Shown here piece by piece: positions 45,711 to 54,357 of a stretch of 64,000 nt of DNA. The notes below the pieces were generated by a model, which saw nothing but the letters and a program-made list of their open reading frames with translations, was not told where the DNA came from and did not search any database. How positions within the stretch are numbered: position 1 is the first letter of the stretch; each line of letters starts with the position of its first letter. The translations under genes and the position numbers were made by a program. This DNA is from Streptomyces sp. AP-93 (GTDB lineage Bacteria; Actinomycetota; Actinomycetes; Streptomycetales; Streptomycetaceae), in the NCBI RefSeq assembly GCF_022808175.1, contig NZ_JALGBX010000018.1:147607-211606 (forward strand), read 5' to 3'.

Positions 45711-46035
45711 ACGTGAGCTGGTGCTGCCCGGTTCGGGCCTGGTCGGGCTCACTCGCCGCTGATGACCCGGTGGGCGAGTTCGGGTCCTCGATGCACAGGC
45801 GGGTGAGGTGCTCCAGCTCGGCCTGCGCATGGCCCTTGTTGTGGCGTGCGGCCGTAGGTCTTGCCCAGGCGGATCGTTTTCGGTCCTGCCGTCGCCTCTG
45901 ACTGGTCCGGGCCGTCCTCGACCGCCGGCAACTCCCCAGCCGCAGCCATGGCCGCCGTCTTGACGCTGATCTGATGCACGTGACGCTCGTTCGGTGCACG
46001 CCCGACGCAGCTGCTGATGGGGCGTCAGTAACGGA
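45711..46035. other. 325-bp region with possible leftward remnant
   Basis: The reverse strand gives two short protein-like pieces in different frames (HQISVKTAAMAAAGELPAVE and RHNKGHAQAELEHLTRLCIED). They may be parts of one frameshifted gene that I do not recognise. No RNA gene or regulatory site is evident. Confidence 0.4.
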
Positions 46036-46082
46036 AAGCCGCCTTCCGTACCAGGTGTACAAGCTGGTCCGGGAGGCGGCTT
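46036..46082 (-). terminator. 19-bp hairpin after the P450 gene
   Basis: Arms 46036-46054 and 46064-46082 pair with 17 Watson-Crick pairs, one G-U and one mismatch, around a 9-base loop. It lies about 50 bases beyond the stop of the leftward P450 at 46136 and would end the XRE-ImmA-membrane protein-P450 transcript. Confidence 0.75.
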
Positions 46083-46135
46083 GTCGGTCTCATCTCCGTG
46101 CTTGGCAGGGATCTGAACGGAGGCCGGCCAAAGGA

Positions 46136-47359
46136 TCAGGAAGCTGTCTCATCTGTGCTGATCGGGAGCTCTTGAAGGGCATGGAACCTGAAGGTCGCGG
46201 TCCACGGAAGCTCCTCGGCGGGTTGCGCGAGCCGGATGAGGGGAAGTCGTGAGAGCAGTGCGCCGAGGGCGAGGGTGATCTGCATGCGGGCGAGGGGCGC
46301 GCCGAGGCAGTAGTGGAGTCCGTGCCCGAGCGCGAGGTGGCCCTTGTCTGCTCGCCCGATGTCGAACCGATCCGGCGCGGAGTACCGAGCCGGATCTCGA
46401 TGGGCGGCGGCCAGTGCGAAGAGCACCGTGTCGCCAGAGGGAATCCGGACCCCGCCGATCTCAACCGTCTCGGTGGCGAAGCGGCGGATGGCCGTGTGGT
46501 TGGGGTTGGCGTACCGGAGCAGTTCCTCGACGGCCTCCGGAAGCAGGTCCGGACGAGCACGCAGGGCAGCCAGCTGATCGGGGTGTGTGATGAGCGTGAG
46601 CAGACCGTTGCTGATGAGGTGCTGGACGTTCTCGCTGCCGGCCATGAGGATGAGGAAAGTGAGAGAGACGAGTTCGTCCTCGGTGAGCCGGTCCTCCGCG
46701 TCGCGCGCGGAGATCAGGCTCGACAGGATGTCGTCGCCCGGGGCGGCGCGTCGCTGGGCCACAAGGTCGATGAGGAACCGGTGGATGCGTTCGATCGCCT
46801 CCACCAGCCCATCGCGTGTGGTGGGCGCCAGCATGCCGGAGACCCATCCGGAAAACCGTTGCTGGTCGGCTTCCGGAACCGCGAGAAGATCCCCGATGAC
46901 CTTCAGGGGGAGGGGCTTGGCGAACTCCGCCACCACGTCGGCACGGCCTTCGGAGTCGACGCGCTCCACGAGCCGGTCGATAAGGGCGTCGACAGCACCC
47001 TGGATATGGCCACGCATGCCTTCGACATGCCGGGCGGTGAACCCCTGAGAGACGAGGCGACGTAGCCGCAGGTGGTCGTCCGCGTCGATGTTGAGAAGGT
47101 TTGCGTCCAGGGCAGGGGGCAGGGAGAAGCCTTTGAAGCCGGTCCCGGAGTGCCTTTTGTTCACGGAGAGCCGGGGGTCGGCAAGGCCTTGCCGCACGTC
47201 GACTTCACGGGTCACCAGCCACACGGGCGAGCCGTCGGGCAGTGCGATACGGTGCACGGACCCTTGCTCGCGCAGCTGTGAGTAGACCGCATGGGGATCG
47301 GTCTGAAAGCCGCCTCCGAACGGCTGGGGGAGGGCTTCCGCTGCGATGCTCTGGCTCAT
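46136..47359 (-). CDS. cytochrome P450 of the XRE/ImmA module
   Basis: This 407-residue P450 has ExxR (VEELLRYANP), the haem loop LGHGLHYCLGAPLARMQ and an I-helix LILMAGSENVQHLI in which the usual acid/alcohol pair (E/D-T) is E-N. It resembles CYP107-type enzymes. Its ATG overlaps the stop of the membrane protein gene (ATGA), making it the last gene of a four-gene operon. Substrate unknown; an I-helix lacking Thr can change oxygen activation. Confidence 0.9.
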   Translation of the reverse strand: MSQSIAAEALPQPFGGGFQTDPHAVYSQLREQGSVHRIALPDGSPVWLVTREVDVRQGLADPRLSVNKRHSGTGFKGFSLPPALDANLLNIDADDHLRLRRLVSQGFTARHVEGMRGHIQGAVDALIDRLVERVDSEGRADVVAEFAKPLPLKVIGDLLAVPEADQQRFSGWVSGMLAPTTRDGLVEAIERIHRFLIDLVAQRRAAPGDDILSSLISARDAEDRLTEDELVSLTFLILMAGSENVQHLISNGLLTLITHPDQLAALRARPDLLPEAVEELLRYANPNHTAIRRFATETVEIGGVRIPSGDTVLFALAAAHRDPARYSAPDRFDIGRADKGHLALGHGLHYCLGAPLARMQITLALGALLSRLPLIRLAQPAEELPWTATFRFHALQELPISTDETAS

Positions 47360-48558
47360 GCGGTTTCCTTGTGCGCTGTGTTGGAGGCGGTGGCGTAGCG
47401 GGCGGATCGTATGGCGATGGGTGAGGTCATGGCCCGGGCCAGTCTTTGCTGGAAGGCGAGTTCGGCGGCAAGGTCACCCGGGGCCGTGGCCACAGGTGTC
47501 TCTGGTGGCCGCTCAGGCGGGCGGTTGCGGCGCTTTGCCTCGATCGCGCCCCGGAGCTGAGCGGCTTCCACGACGGCCGCGAGTTCTTCGCCGCACAGGC
47601 CGACCCGTTCGGCCTCCACGCCGGCGATTCGGGCGACTTCAGGATCCATCCAGGTGCGCAGGGCCCATTGGGCATCGCGGATTTCGATCATCATGCGGTA
47701 CAGCCGGGCGCGTAGATGCAGGGCCGGACTGACCGGGATGACCGGTTCCGGCACCTCCTCGGTGACGCTTCGGTGGAGGGGGGTCAGTACGCGGTAGGCC
47801 CGCCGGTACCTCAGCTGGTCTCCTGCGGAGGTGAGGTGCGGGCCCCAGTCCGGCAGGATCCACCCCACGGTCTGGACGATGACGGCGATGCCCACGCCGA
47901 GCTGTGCGGCCGGCTCCCACGGGTGTCCGGTCTCGCCGAACTGCGCCGCGACGATGTCGGCGGTTCGGCACCCCGTGTAGACAAGCGCGAACGGCAGGGT
48001 GAAGGCCACCATCCGCAGTCCGCGGCGCAGCCAGGCAGAGGGGGCGATCCTGGAGTACCGCCATCCCATCACGCCGATCTCCACCTGGTTCGCCGTGAAG
48101 GCCGCGAGGTAGACGGCGAGGTAGGCAGGCGTGTACTGGGCGCGTGTGACTGCGAAATCGTTCGGTGCTTCGCCGTGGGCCGTCGCACCGGTGAACAGCA
48201 CCGCCATGGTGATCAGCACCAGCCCCAGGGCCAGGATGCGGGGTATCGCTTTGCGCCGCGCGGCTTCCGGACCGTATGTGAGGTGGAGAAGCACGAGCTG
48301 CTGACATGCGGTCATGATGACGACGCAGCTCTGGGTCAGGAGTCCGGAGAAATTGGCGATCCCTACGAGTTCACTTGTCGCCACCCACACCGACGGTGTG
48401 GACACGGTGAAGATGACGAAGAGAAGGAAGAAATTGGCCACGAGGGCAGCCTGTGTGACGGAGCGTTCGGTTCTCAGTACCCGCGACTTGTAGATGAGCG
48501 CCAGGAGCGCGACGGCCGAACAGAGCGGGTACAGAAGGCTATTCATCGTCTCTTTCAT
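47356..48558 (-). CDS. MAB_1171c-family putative membrane transporter
   Basis: This 400-residue protein has seven or so transmembrane helices in residues 5-240 (SLLYPLCSAVALLALIY, VANFFLLFVIFTV, MVAFTLPFALVYTG, VGIAVIVQTVGWIL) and a cytoplasmic helical domain after it (RLYRMMIEIRDAQWALRTW), as in the MAB_1171c family of putative transporters. Family members are commonly found next to XRE and ImmA/IrrE genes in actinobacteria, but their function is unsettled. ATG at 48558 or 48546; either overlaps the peptidase gene end. Confidence 0.75.
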   Translation of the reverse strand: MKETMNSLLYPLCSAVALLALIYKSRVLRTERSVTQAALVANFFLLFVIFTVSTPSVWVATSELVGIANFSGLLTQSCVVIMTACQQLVLLHLTYGPEAARRKAIPRILALGLVLITMAVLFTGATAHGEAPNDFAVTRAQYTPAYLAVYLAAFTANQVEIGVMGWRYSRIAPSAWLRRGLRMVAFTLPFALVYTGCRTADIVAAQFGETGHPWEPAAQLGVGIAVIVQTVGWILPDWGPHLTSAGDQLRYRRAYRVLTPLHRSVTEEVPEPVIPVSPALHLRARLYRMMIEIRDAQWALRTWMDPEVARIAGVEAERVGLCGEELAAVVEAAQLRGAIEAKRRNRPPERPPETPVATAPGDLAAELAFQQRLARAMTSPIAIRSARYATASNTAHKETA

Positions 48559-49114
48559 GGGTAGGGGACTCCAGGGCCGTCAGCCGCTCGACTATCTCCC
48601 GGGCTTCAGGTGGCACCGCCCACGTGCGCTGTACCCCCCAGGTGCTGATGCGCTGACCGATCAGCGACCCGACCATCTCGGCCTCGATCTCCGCTTCGGA
48701 CTGGGCGTGTTCGCGCCCCATGACACGACGTACCAGACTCGGGTCGAGCGAGGGGAGCAGGAGCTGGGAGGCCTCCGCCGACATGACGGGCGATGCCTCG
48801 TGGTCGCACAGGACATGGCCGATTTCGTGGAGGATCACCTGTTGCTGGTGCACGGGGACGAGGCGCTCTTCGACGAAGATGTAGTCGTTGGCTTCGGTGG
48901 AGACCCACAGGCCGTGCGGACTGGCAGGCGGAAGCGTGAGGGAGGCCACACGCATCGGCCGCTGCCGCAGACCACCGATGTGTTCGCAGAGTTCCCCGAT
49001 GGTCAGACTCTGATTGAGAGGTAGGCCGAGGCTGTGTACTCGCTCTTCGCAGCGTTCGCCCAGTTTGTTCGGGACGCGGGCAGGGGGTTTCAATCGCCAA
49101 CGCACAACGATCAC
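48539..49114 (-). CDS. ImmA/IrrE-type metallopeptidase
   Basis: This 191-residue zinc peptidase of the ImmA/IrrE family has QVILHEIGHVLCDHEAS, giving HEIGH with the two His and catalytic Glu, and a downstream EAEMVGSLIG that can supply the third ligand. These enzymes cleave a partner XRE-type repressor on a signal, here probably the protein at 49266. The GTG at 49114 is proposed because the stop of a 13-codon ORF with a strong ribosome site overlaps it (GTGA); no own ribosome site is seen. A start further up at 49192 is possible. Confidence 0.8.
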   Translation of the reverse strand: MIVVRWRLKPPARVPNKLGERCEERVHSLGLPLNQSLTIGELCEHIGGLRQRPMRVASLTLPPASPHGLWVSTEANDYIFVEERLVPVHQQQVILHEIGHVLCDHEASPVMSAEASQLLLPSLDPSLVRRVMGREHAQSEAEIEAEMVGSLIGQRISTWGVQRTWAVPPEAREIVERLTALESPTHERDDE

Positions 49115-49152
49115 GAAACGTCGACAGCGCGTGCTGTGTTGGTGTTCCTCAT
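49111..49152 (-). CDS. possible 13-residue leader peptide ahead of the peptidase
   Basis: The ATG at 49152 follows AGGGGGG and reads MRNTNTARAVDVS before a TGA that overlaps the proposed GTG of the peptidase. The spacing and overlap suggest translational coupling or a control peptide. It could be chance; only the ribosome site and overlap support it. Confidence 0.35.
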   Translation of the reverse strand: MRNTNTARAVDVS

Positions 49153-49265
49153 GGGCCCCCCTGTGTGATCGCCATGAAGGCCATCTGAACACAGCGCTCT
49201 GTGCTCGTACAGGTTCGAATGAGACAGTACGTCACATGTCAAGAAGTGGGACAGGAAATCTTCCG

Positions 49266-49706
49266 CTAGCGACCCGTTTCTGGCGGATCTCCAGGGAGCC
49301 CTTCGAGTTCGCGGACGCGCTCGATAACTTCGTTGATGGATCTGAGGCTCTTCTCCGACAGGCCGGCGGTCCGCAGTGCGACTCGCTGCACCTGCGCATC
49401 CCGGAGGGCCGTGAGGAGGGCCAGCTCGGTGTTGACGGTGTCAGTGACCCGGTTGTCGAAGAAGTATGCGGGTGGGACGCCGAAGAACTTGGCCAGCCCC
49501 TCCACGTGCCGCAAGGTGGGGTTGTCCCGCTGTCCCTTGCGGAGCAACCAGATGTAACTGCCGGAAATGGGAACACCGGCAGAGGTGATCGCGCGCGCGA
49601 CTTCCTCGGTCGTGTAAGGGCTGCGGCCGGCAGGGACCGTGCTGGTGAACAGGTGGTTCAGCTTGTGGGCCAGGCCGTTCACGGGCCCACTCTCCAGGTC
49701 GGTCAT
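49266..49706 (-). CDS. XRE-family regulator
   Basis: This 146-residue protein has a helix-turn-helix: residues about 30-80 carry YTTEEVARAITSAGVPISGS and NPTLRHVEGLAKFFGVPPAYF. A C-terminal helix (SEKSLRSINEVIERVRELEG) follows. It is of the type paired with ImmA/IrrE peptidases and MAB_1171c membrane proteins. ATG at 49706. It is divergent from the LAL regulator, and a perfect dyad at 49740-49757 near its own start is a likely autoregulatory operator. Confidence 0.85.
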   Translation of the reverse strand: MTDLESGPVNGLAHKLNHLFTSTVPAGRSPYTTEEVARAITSAGVPISGSYIWLLRKGQRDNPTLRHVEGLAKFFGVPPAYFFDNRVTDTVNTELALLTALRDAQVQRVALRTAGLSEKSLRSINEVIERVRELEGLPGDPPETGR

Positions 49707-49932
49707 CGCCGCGCCTCCATCGTTCGGGATGCATCTTATCCTCACACTGGTGTGAGGGCCGATGGTGGATACATCCAACATCAGTTGACTCGAACAAGTG
49801 CCCAGGGTTAGCGTCGCCAGGTCCGTGTCGACTGGTGTGTGATGAGGTAACCCCGTTACTCGGACGCCAGTTGATACGAAGGGTGGCCCGACAGTCACCC
49901 CGGTGTAGCACTCGCAATTGCAGGGGGAGCAA
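49707..49932. promoter_or_regulatory. divergent promoter region between XRE and LAL regulators
   Basis: Three signals are visible. CCTCACAC-TG-GTGTGAGG at 49740-49757 is a perfect dyad, likely operator for the XRE protein. TTGACT at 49785-49790 and TAGCGT at 49809-49814, 18 bases apart, form a good vegetative-type promoter pointing at the LAL gene. GTAAC-CCC-GTTAC at 49847-49859 is a second dyad in the LAL leader, where it could be an operator or a leader structure. Confidence 0.65.
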
Positions 49933-52821
49933 ATGACTAGCGGGTCGACCCATGCCATCACAGCCGAGAGCGGCATACCTGGCCAACGCGTCAGCACTCC
50001 GACGCTCTCCGAGAGCCTCAGACAATTTGCTTCGCTCCAGGCGCTCTTCAAGGAGGCAGTGGACGACGGCAGCCGGGTAGGGATCGTCAGCGGTCCGGTC
50101 GGCTGCGGGAAGACGGAGTTACTGAACGCCTTCTCCGCTCACGCGGCCGCCTCCGGCGCGGACGTGCTGTTGGCGACCGCGTCCCGCGCGGAACGGGCCG
50201 TCCCTTTCGGACTGCTGGCTCACCTGCTCCATGGGGCCGACATCGGCCCCGACCTCAGGTCCCGCGCCGCGTCATGGGTATACGAAGCCCAGTCGGCGCC
50301 GGTGTCCCGAAGCGTCGTTGACGGCAGTACACCCGATGTCGCGCCCGGGACCTTCCACGGTATGTGCATGACCCTGCTGGACATCGTCGAGAGGGCCCCC
50401 GGCCCGCTGGTCATCGGCATAGACGACGCCCAGTACGCCGACGTGGACTCCCTGCGATGCCTCTCCTTCGTCGTCCGGCGGCTGCGTTCCGCTCGCCTGC
50501 TCGTCGTATTGAACGAGTCCCTGCACGCCCGATGGCCCGCCACTCTCTCCCAGGCGGAACTCCCAGCCGAGCCGATCGCCCGCCACTTCAGGCTCCCCCT
50601 GCTCTCACGGCAGGGCGTTGAGGACATGATGGCCGAACACCTTGGCCCCATCGTGGCCCGGACCCTGGCCGACGACGCCTACGACGTCAGCGGCGGCAAT
50701 CCGATGCTGCTGCGCGGACTCATAGAGGACAACCGGAACCCGGTGCCCCCGCGCATCCCCGTCTTCCGCGTCGCCGACGGCTTCAGTCAGGCCCTCATCA
50801 GCTGTGTCTACCGCTACGAACCCGAAGTCCGTCAAGTTGCCCGCCGACTCGCCATGCTGGACGAGGCTCCGTCCCTTCCCGTCCTGGCCAGGCTCGCCGG
50901 ACTCGACACGGACAACGCCGCCCAGGCCCTGGACCTGATGCGCGAGACCGGACTCCTCTCGAACGGTCTGCTGCGCCATTCCCAGGCATCTGCCGCGCTC
51001 CTCGGAGGCATGAGCGCCGAGGAGCGCAGCGCGGCGCAGACGCACACCGCCAACGAGCTGTTCAAGAACGGATCTTCGGTCGCTACCGTCGCCCGGCATC
51101 TGGTCGCCGCAGATCGGTTGGACAGCCAGTGCGCGATCCCCGTGCTGCACGAGGCGGCCGAGCAGGCTTTGGCGGACGGCGAAGGCCAGTTCGCACTGGA
51201 CTGCCTGCGTCTCGCGCACGAGTACGACGCCGACGATCGCCGCCGGGCGGCCGGCATGGCCATGCTCGTCCGTGCGACCTGGCGCTCCAACCCGTACGCC
51301 GCCTACCGCCGCTTGCCCTCCCTCACCGACGACTCCATGGCGGGACTGCTGTCGGGCACCCGGGTGTCTGCCGCCATCGATGCGTTCCTGTGGTTCGGGC
51401 GCCCCGACGAGGCCGCGGAACTCATCGCCCGCGAGGCCCTGGAGCCGTTGGCGGCCGAGGACGCCCTGACCACGTCCCACCTGGGTGCTTCCAAGCTCTG
51501 GCTGCACGCCATGTACCCCGGCTGGGCCGCCGGCGGACCCGATGACGATGAGCCGAGCGCGTGGGCTCTCGGAGTGGCGCCCGAACTCGGCGCGAAACGT
51601 AGGGCGGCCGCGATGCTGCGGGCCAACATGGGGTCCGGCCCCAACGCGGCCGCCGTCAGCGAGGCGCAGGACGTCCTGCGGACCTACCCGCTTTCCGAGG
51701 ACACCTTTACCGCGCTGCTGGTGCCCCTGCAGACTCTCATCTACGCGGAACGGCTGCGCGAGGCCCACGAGTGGGTCGAGAAGTTCACTGCCGAGGCACA
51801 GCGGCAGTCCGCCCCTGTGTGGGAGGCGTTCTTTCGCAGTGTAGGAGCGGAGATCCTGCTGCGGAAAGGCCAGCCGCAGCTCGCCGAGCAGGAGGTGCAC
51901 GAGGCCTTGGCGCTGCTGCCGGCCCGGAACTGGGGCATCGCGCTCGCCATGCCGCTCAGCACCGCCCTGCACGCGAACGCGCTCACCGGAAATGAGTCCG
52001 AGGCGCTCGACGAGGCGCTGTCCGTACTGCCCGCCGCCACGTTCGAGACGCCGCTCGGCATGCGGCTCCTCAGGGCGCGGGGTCACAGGTCGCTGGAGAA
52101 CGGCCAAGCGGCCGCCGCACTCGATGACTTCCTCGCCGTGGGGGAGATCGCCGCGCGCCACGGCGCGGACAATCCGGCGGCCGTGCCCTGGCGTTCCAGC
52201 GCCGCCCTGGCCTACGTGCGGCTAGGTGCCCTCGACCGGGCGCGTGTCCTGGCGGCTGAGGAGCTGCGCATGTGCGGCACTCGGCATCCCCGGGTGATGG
52301 CCGGCGCGCTACGGGTGCTGGCCGCGTGCAGCAGTGGAGGTGAGGTGCTCCGGCTGCTGGGCAAAGCCGCCGACCAACTGGAGAACTGTGATGCCCCGCT
52401 CGAACTCTCCCTTGTCCTGTACGACCTGGGCTGGGCTCTGCAGGAGCAGGGCCAGTACAGCAAAGGCCGCCTGATGCTGCGCCGGGCCCGGCTGATGGCG
52501 GAGGAGTCCGGGGCAAGAGTCCCGGCGCGCACCGTGCCTGTCACGGCGACAAGCGCTGACGAGGGGATCCTCCCCACCGAGCTGTCGCCCAGGCGGGCGG
52601 GTCGGCTGAGCACGCTCAGCGAGGCGGAACTGCGGGTGGTGGACCTCGCCATCGGGAGCCACAGCAACCGGCAGATCGCCAACCAGTTGTTCGTGACCGT
52701 GAGCACGGTGGAGCAGCATCTCACCCGCATCTACCGCAAGCTCGGTATCAAGCGGCGTACGGATCTCGCGGAGGCCATTCGGGGGGCCCGGCGGTCCGAC
52801 GAGGCCCGCCCGGCCTGCTGA
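49933..52821 (+). CDS. LAL-type LuxR family transcriptional regulator
   Basis: This 962-residue regulator combines an N-terminal ATPase (Walker A GPVGCGKT, residues 54-61; Walker B-like PLVIGIDDAQYAD), a long TPR-like middle and a C-terminal LuxR helix-turn-helix (LSEAELRVVDLAIGSHSNRQ, then VSTVEQHLTRIYRKLGI). Such proteins are pathway-specific activators of polyketide and peptide clusters. An in-frame TTA codon at 50119 (Leu63, just after the P-loop) makes translation likely dependent on bldA tRNA. ATG at 49933 has GGGGGAG upstream. The 3' end overlaps the convergent phosphopantetheinyl transferase by 74 bases. Confidence 0.92.
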   Translation: MTSGSTHAITAESGIPGQRVSTPTLSESLRQFASLQALFKEAVDDGSRVGIVSGPVGCGKTELLNAFSAHAAASGADVLLATASRAERAVPFGLLAHLLHGADIGPDLRSRAASWVYEAQSAPVSRSVVDGSTPDVAPGTFHGMCMTLLDIVERAPGPLVIGIDDAQYADVDSLRCLSFVVRRLRSARLLVVLNESLHARWPATLSQAELPAEPIARHFRLPLLSRQGVEDMMAEHLGPIVARTLADDAYDVSGGNPMLLRGLIEDNRNPVPPRIPVFRVADGFSQALISCVYRYEPEVRQVARRLAMLDEAPSLPVLARLAGLDTDNAAQALDLMRETGLLSNGLLRHSQASAALLGGMSAEERSAAQTHTANELFKNGSSVATVARHLVAADRLDSQCAIPVLHEAAEQALADGEGQFALDCLRLAHEYDADDRRRAAGMAMLVRATWRSNPYAAYRRLPSLTDDSMAGLLSGTRVSAAIDAFLWFGRPDEAAELIAREALEPLAAEDALTTSHLGASKLWLHAMYPGWAAGGPDDDEPSAWALGVAPELGAKRRAAAMLRANMGSGPNAAAVSEAQDVLRTYPLSEDTFTALLVPLQTLIYAERLREAHEWVEKFTAEAQRQSAPVWEAFFRSVGAEILLRKGQPQLAEQEVHEALALLPARNWGIALAMPLSTALHANALTGNESEALDEALSVLPAATFETPLGMRLLRARGHRSLENGQAAAALDDFLAVGEIAARHGADNPAAVPWRSSAALAYVRLGALDRARVLAAEELRMCGTRHPRVMAGALRVLAACSSGGEVLRLLGKAADQLENCDAPLELSLVLYDLGWALQEQGQYSKGRLMLRRARLMAEESGARVPARTVPVTATSADEGILPTELSPRRAGRLSTLSEAELRVVDLAIGSHSNRQIANQLFVTVSTVEQHLTRIYRKLGIKRRTDLAEAIRGARRSDEARPAC

Positions 52822-53503
52822 TTCGAGTCCGCCCCTCGTCCGGCGAGTTCACTACCGCCACAGCGGTCGCCACCAGTCCGGCGTCCGCACACCACATGCC
52901 GCTCAGTGACTGGAGCCGGACCCCCGACACCGGTGGGTCCGGCACCAGCAGACGGGCGCGGAACCGCGCCCGGCGCGGGTCGATGTCCACGAGCGCGTCC
53001 TCGAACTCGAGCATCCGTCCGGCCACCGGGTACCACGCCTTGTAGACACTCTCCTTGGCACTGAACAGGATCCGGTCCCAGGCGGTGCCGGGGTGCGCGG
53101 CTGCCAGCGCGGCCAGCATCTCGCGCTCCTGAGGCAGGGTCACGGCCGTGCGGACATCGGGGTCCAGGGGCTCGTGCGGCTCCGCGTCGATCCCGAGGGC
53201 CAGGATGTCCGCGGACCGCGCCACGGCCGCGGCTCGGAACCCGGCGGTGTGGGTCATGCTGCCCACCACTCCGTCGGGCCATACCGGCGCACCGCCCGGC
53301 CCCGGCAGGACCGGCCAGGGGCTGCCGACGCCGAGCTCGCTCAGCGCCTGCCTGGCGCAGTGGCGTACGGTCGAGAACTCGCGGCGGCGGGAGGCCACCG
53401 AGTGCGCCACGACCGCGTGTTCCTCGGGTAGCAGGACGGCGGCCGGGGGGTCGCCGTACGCCTCGGCGGTGGCGACCGCCGACGGCAGCAGCATCTCGAT
53501 CAC
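52748..53503 (-). CDS. 4'-phosphopantetheinyl transferase
   Basis: This 251-residue Sfp/EntD-type transferase has the magnesium-binding ALGIDAEPHEPLD and the FSAKESVYKAWYP motif, with VVGSMTHTAGFRAAAVA upstream. It loads the phosphopantetheine arm onto carrier proteins, activating polyketide or peptide synthases. GTG at 53503 overlaps the stop of the phosphoesterase gene (GTGA). Its presence implies that a carrier-protein pathway lies outside the window. The final 60 residues are low-complexity and run into the LAL gene end. Confidence 0.92.
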   Translation of the reverse strand: MIEMLLPSAVATAEAYGDPPAAVLLPEEHAVVAHSVASRRREFSTVRHCARQALSELGVGSPWPVLPGPGGAPVWPDGVVGSMTHTAGFRAAAVARSADILALGIDAEPHEPLDPDVRTAVTLPQEREMLAALAAAHPGTAWDRILFSAKESVYKAWYPVAGRMLEFEDALVDIDPRRARFRARLLVPDPPVSGVRLQSLSGMWCADAGLVATAVAVVNSPDEGRTRISRPGGPRRTAGPPEWPPRDPYAA

Positions 53504-54357
53504 AGTGCTCTCGTCGTGTTCGTGCGGCGGGTCAGAACGGGCCGCGGTGTCGTCGGCGGCCCGGAGCGAGCGCGCCACTCCCTCGGGTAGCCGAGCGACA
53601 CCTCCTGGAACGGCACGCCGTCGACATGAAGGGTGCGGGGGATGTGCAGATGGCCGTAGACGACGGCCTCGGCGTGGAAACGGGTGTGCCAGTCGGCGGT
53701 GCGGTCGGTGCCGCACCACAGGGCGAACTCCGGGTAGCGCAGGATCCGGGTCGGTTCGCGGACGAGCGGATAGTGGTTCACCAACACGGTGGGCGTCCCG
53801 TCCAGGGCGGCCAGCCGGGCCTCGGTGTACGCGACGCGGGCGTGGCACCAAGCCGCGCGGCTGGGGTACGGGTCGGGGTGCAACAGGAACTCGTCCGTGC
53901 ACACCACGCCCACCTCCTCGGCCTGCGCGAGCGCGGCCGCCGTGGTGGTCGTACCGGCTGGGCGGAACGAGTAGTCGTAGAGAACGAAGAGCGGCGCGAC
54001 GACCAGGCGCCGGCCGTCTTGGTCCCACACCGGATACGGGTCCTCGGGGGTGTGGACGCCCAGCCCCCGGCACAGGTCCACGAGCTCGCGGTAGCGCCGC
54101 TCACCCCGGGAGCGGACCGGATCGTCCGGAGGAGTCCACAGCTCGTGGTTGCCAGGAGCCCACACGACGGTGTGGAAGCGGTCCCGCAGCAGGGTGAGGG
54201 CCCATTCGACATCGGAGTACGTCTCGCTGACGTCGCCGGCGACCAGGAGCCAGTCCTCGTCGGAGCCCGGCCGCATCTCCTGAACCAGCTTGCGGTTCTC
54301 GGCGTGGGCGATGTGCAGATCGCTGATGGCCAGAAGAGCGCCCCTCGCGGTGCTCAC
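53500..54357 (-). CDS. metallophosphoesterase
   Basis: This 285-residue calcineurin-like phosphoesterase has the metal-site motifs LAISDLHIAH (D-x-H), LLVAGDVSET (GD), VVWAPGNHELW (GNHE), VLVNHYPLV and VVYGHLHIPR (GHxH). It is coupled by GTGA on both sides to the thioesterase and the phosphopantetheinyl transferase. The pairing with the transferase, common in actinobacterial clusters, suggests recycling or removal of phosphopantetheine arms, but that is an inference. Confidence 0.9.
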   Translation of the reverse strand: MSTARGALLAISDLHIAHAENRKLVQEMRPGSDEDWLLVAGDVSETYSDVEWALTLLRDRFHTVVWAPGNHELWTPPDDPVRSRGERRYRELVDLCRGLGVHTPEDPYPVWDQDGRRLVVAPLFVLYDYSFRPAGTTTTAAALAQAEEVGVVCTDEFLLHPDPYPSRAAWCHARVAYTEARLAALDGTPTVLVNHYPLVREPTRILRYPEFALWCGTDRTADWHTRFHAEAVVYGHLHIPRTLHVDGVPFQEVSLGYPREWRARSGPPTTPRPVLTRRTNTTRAL

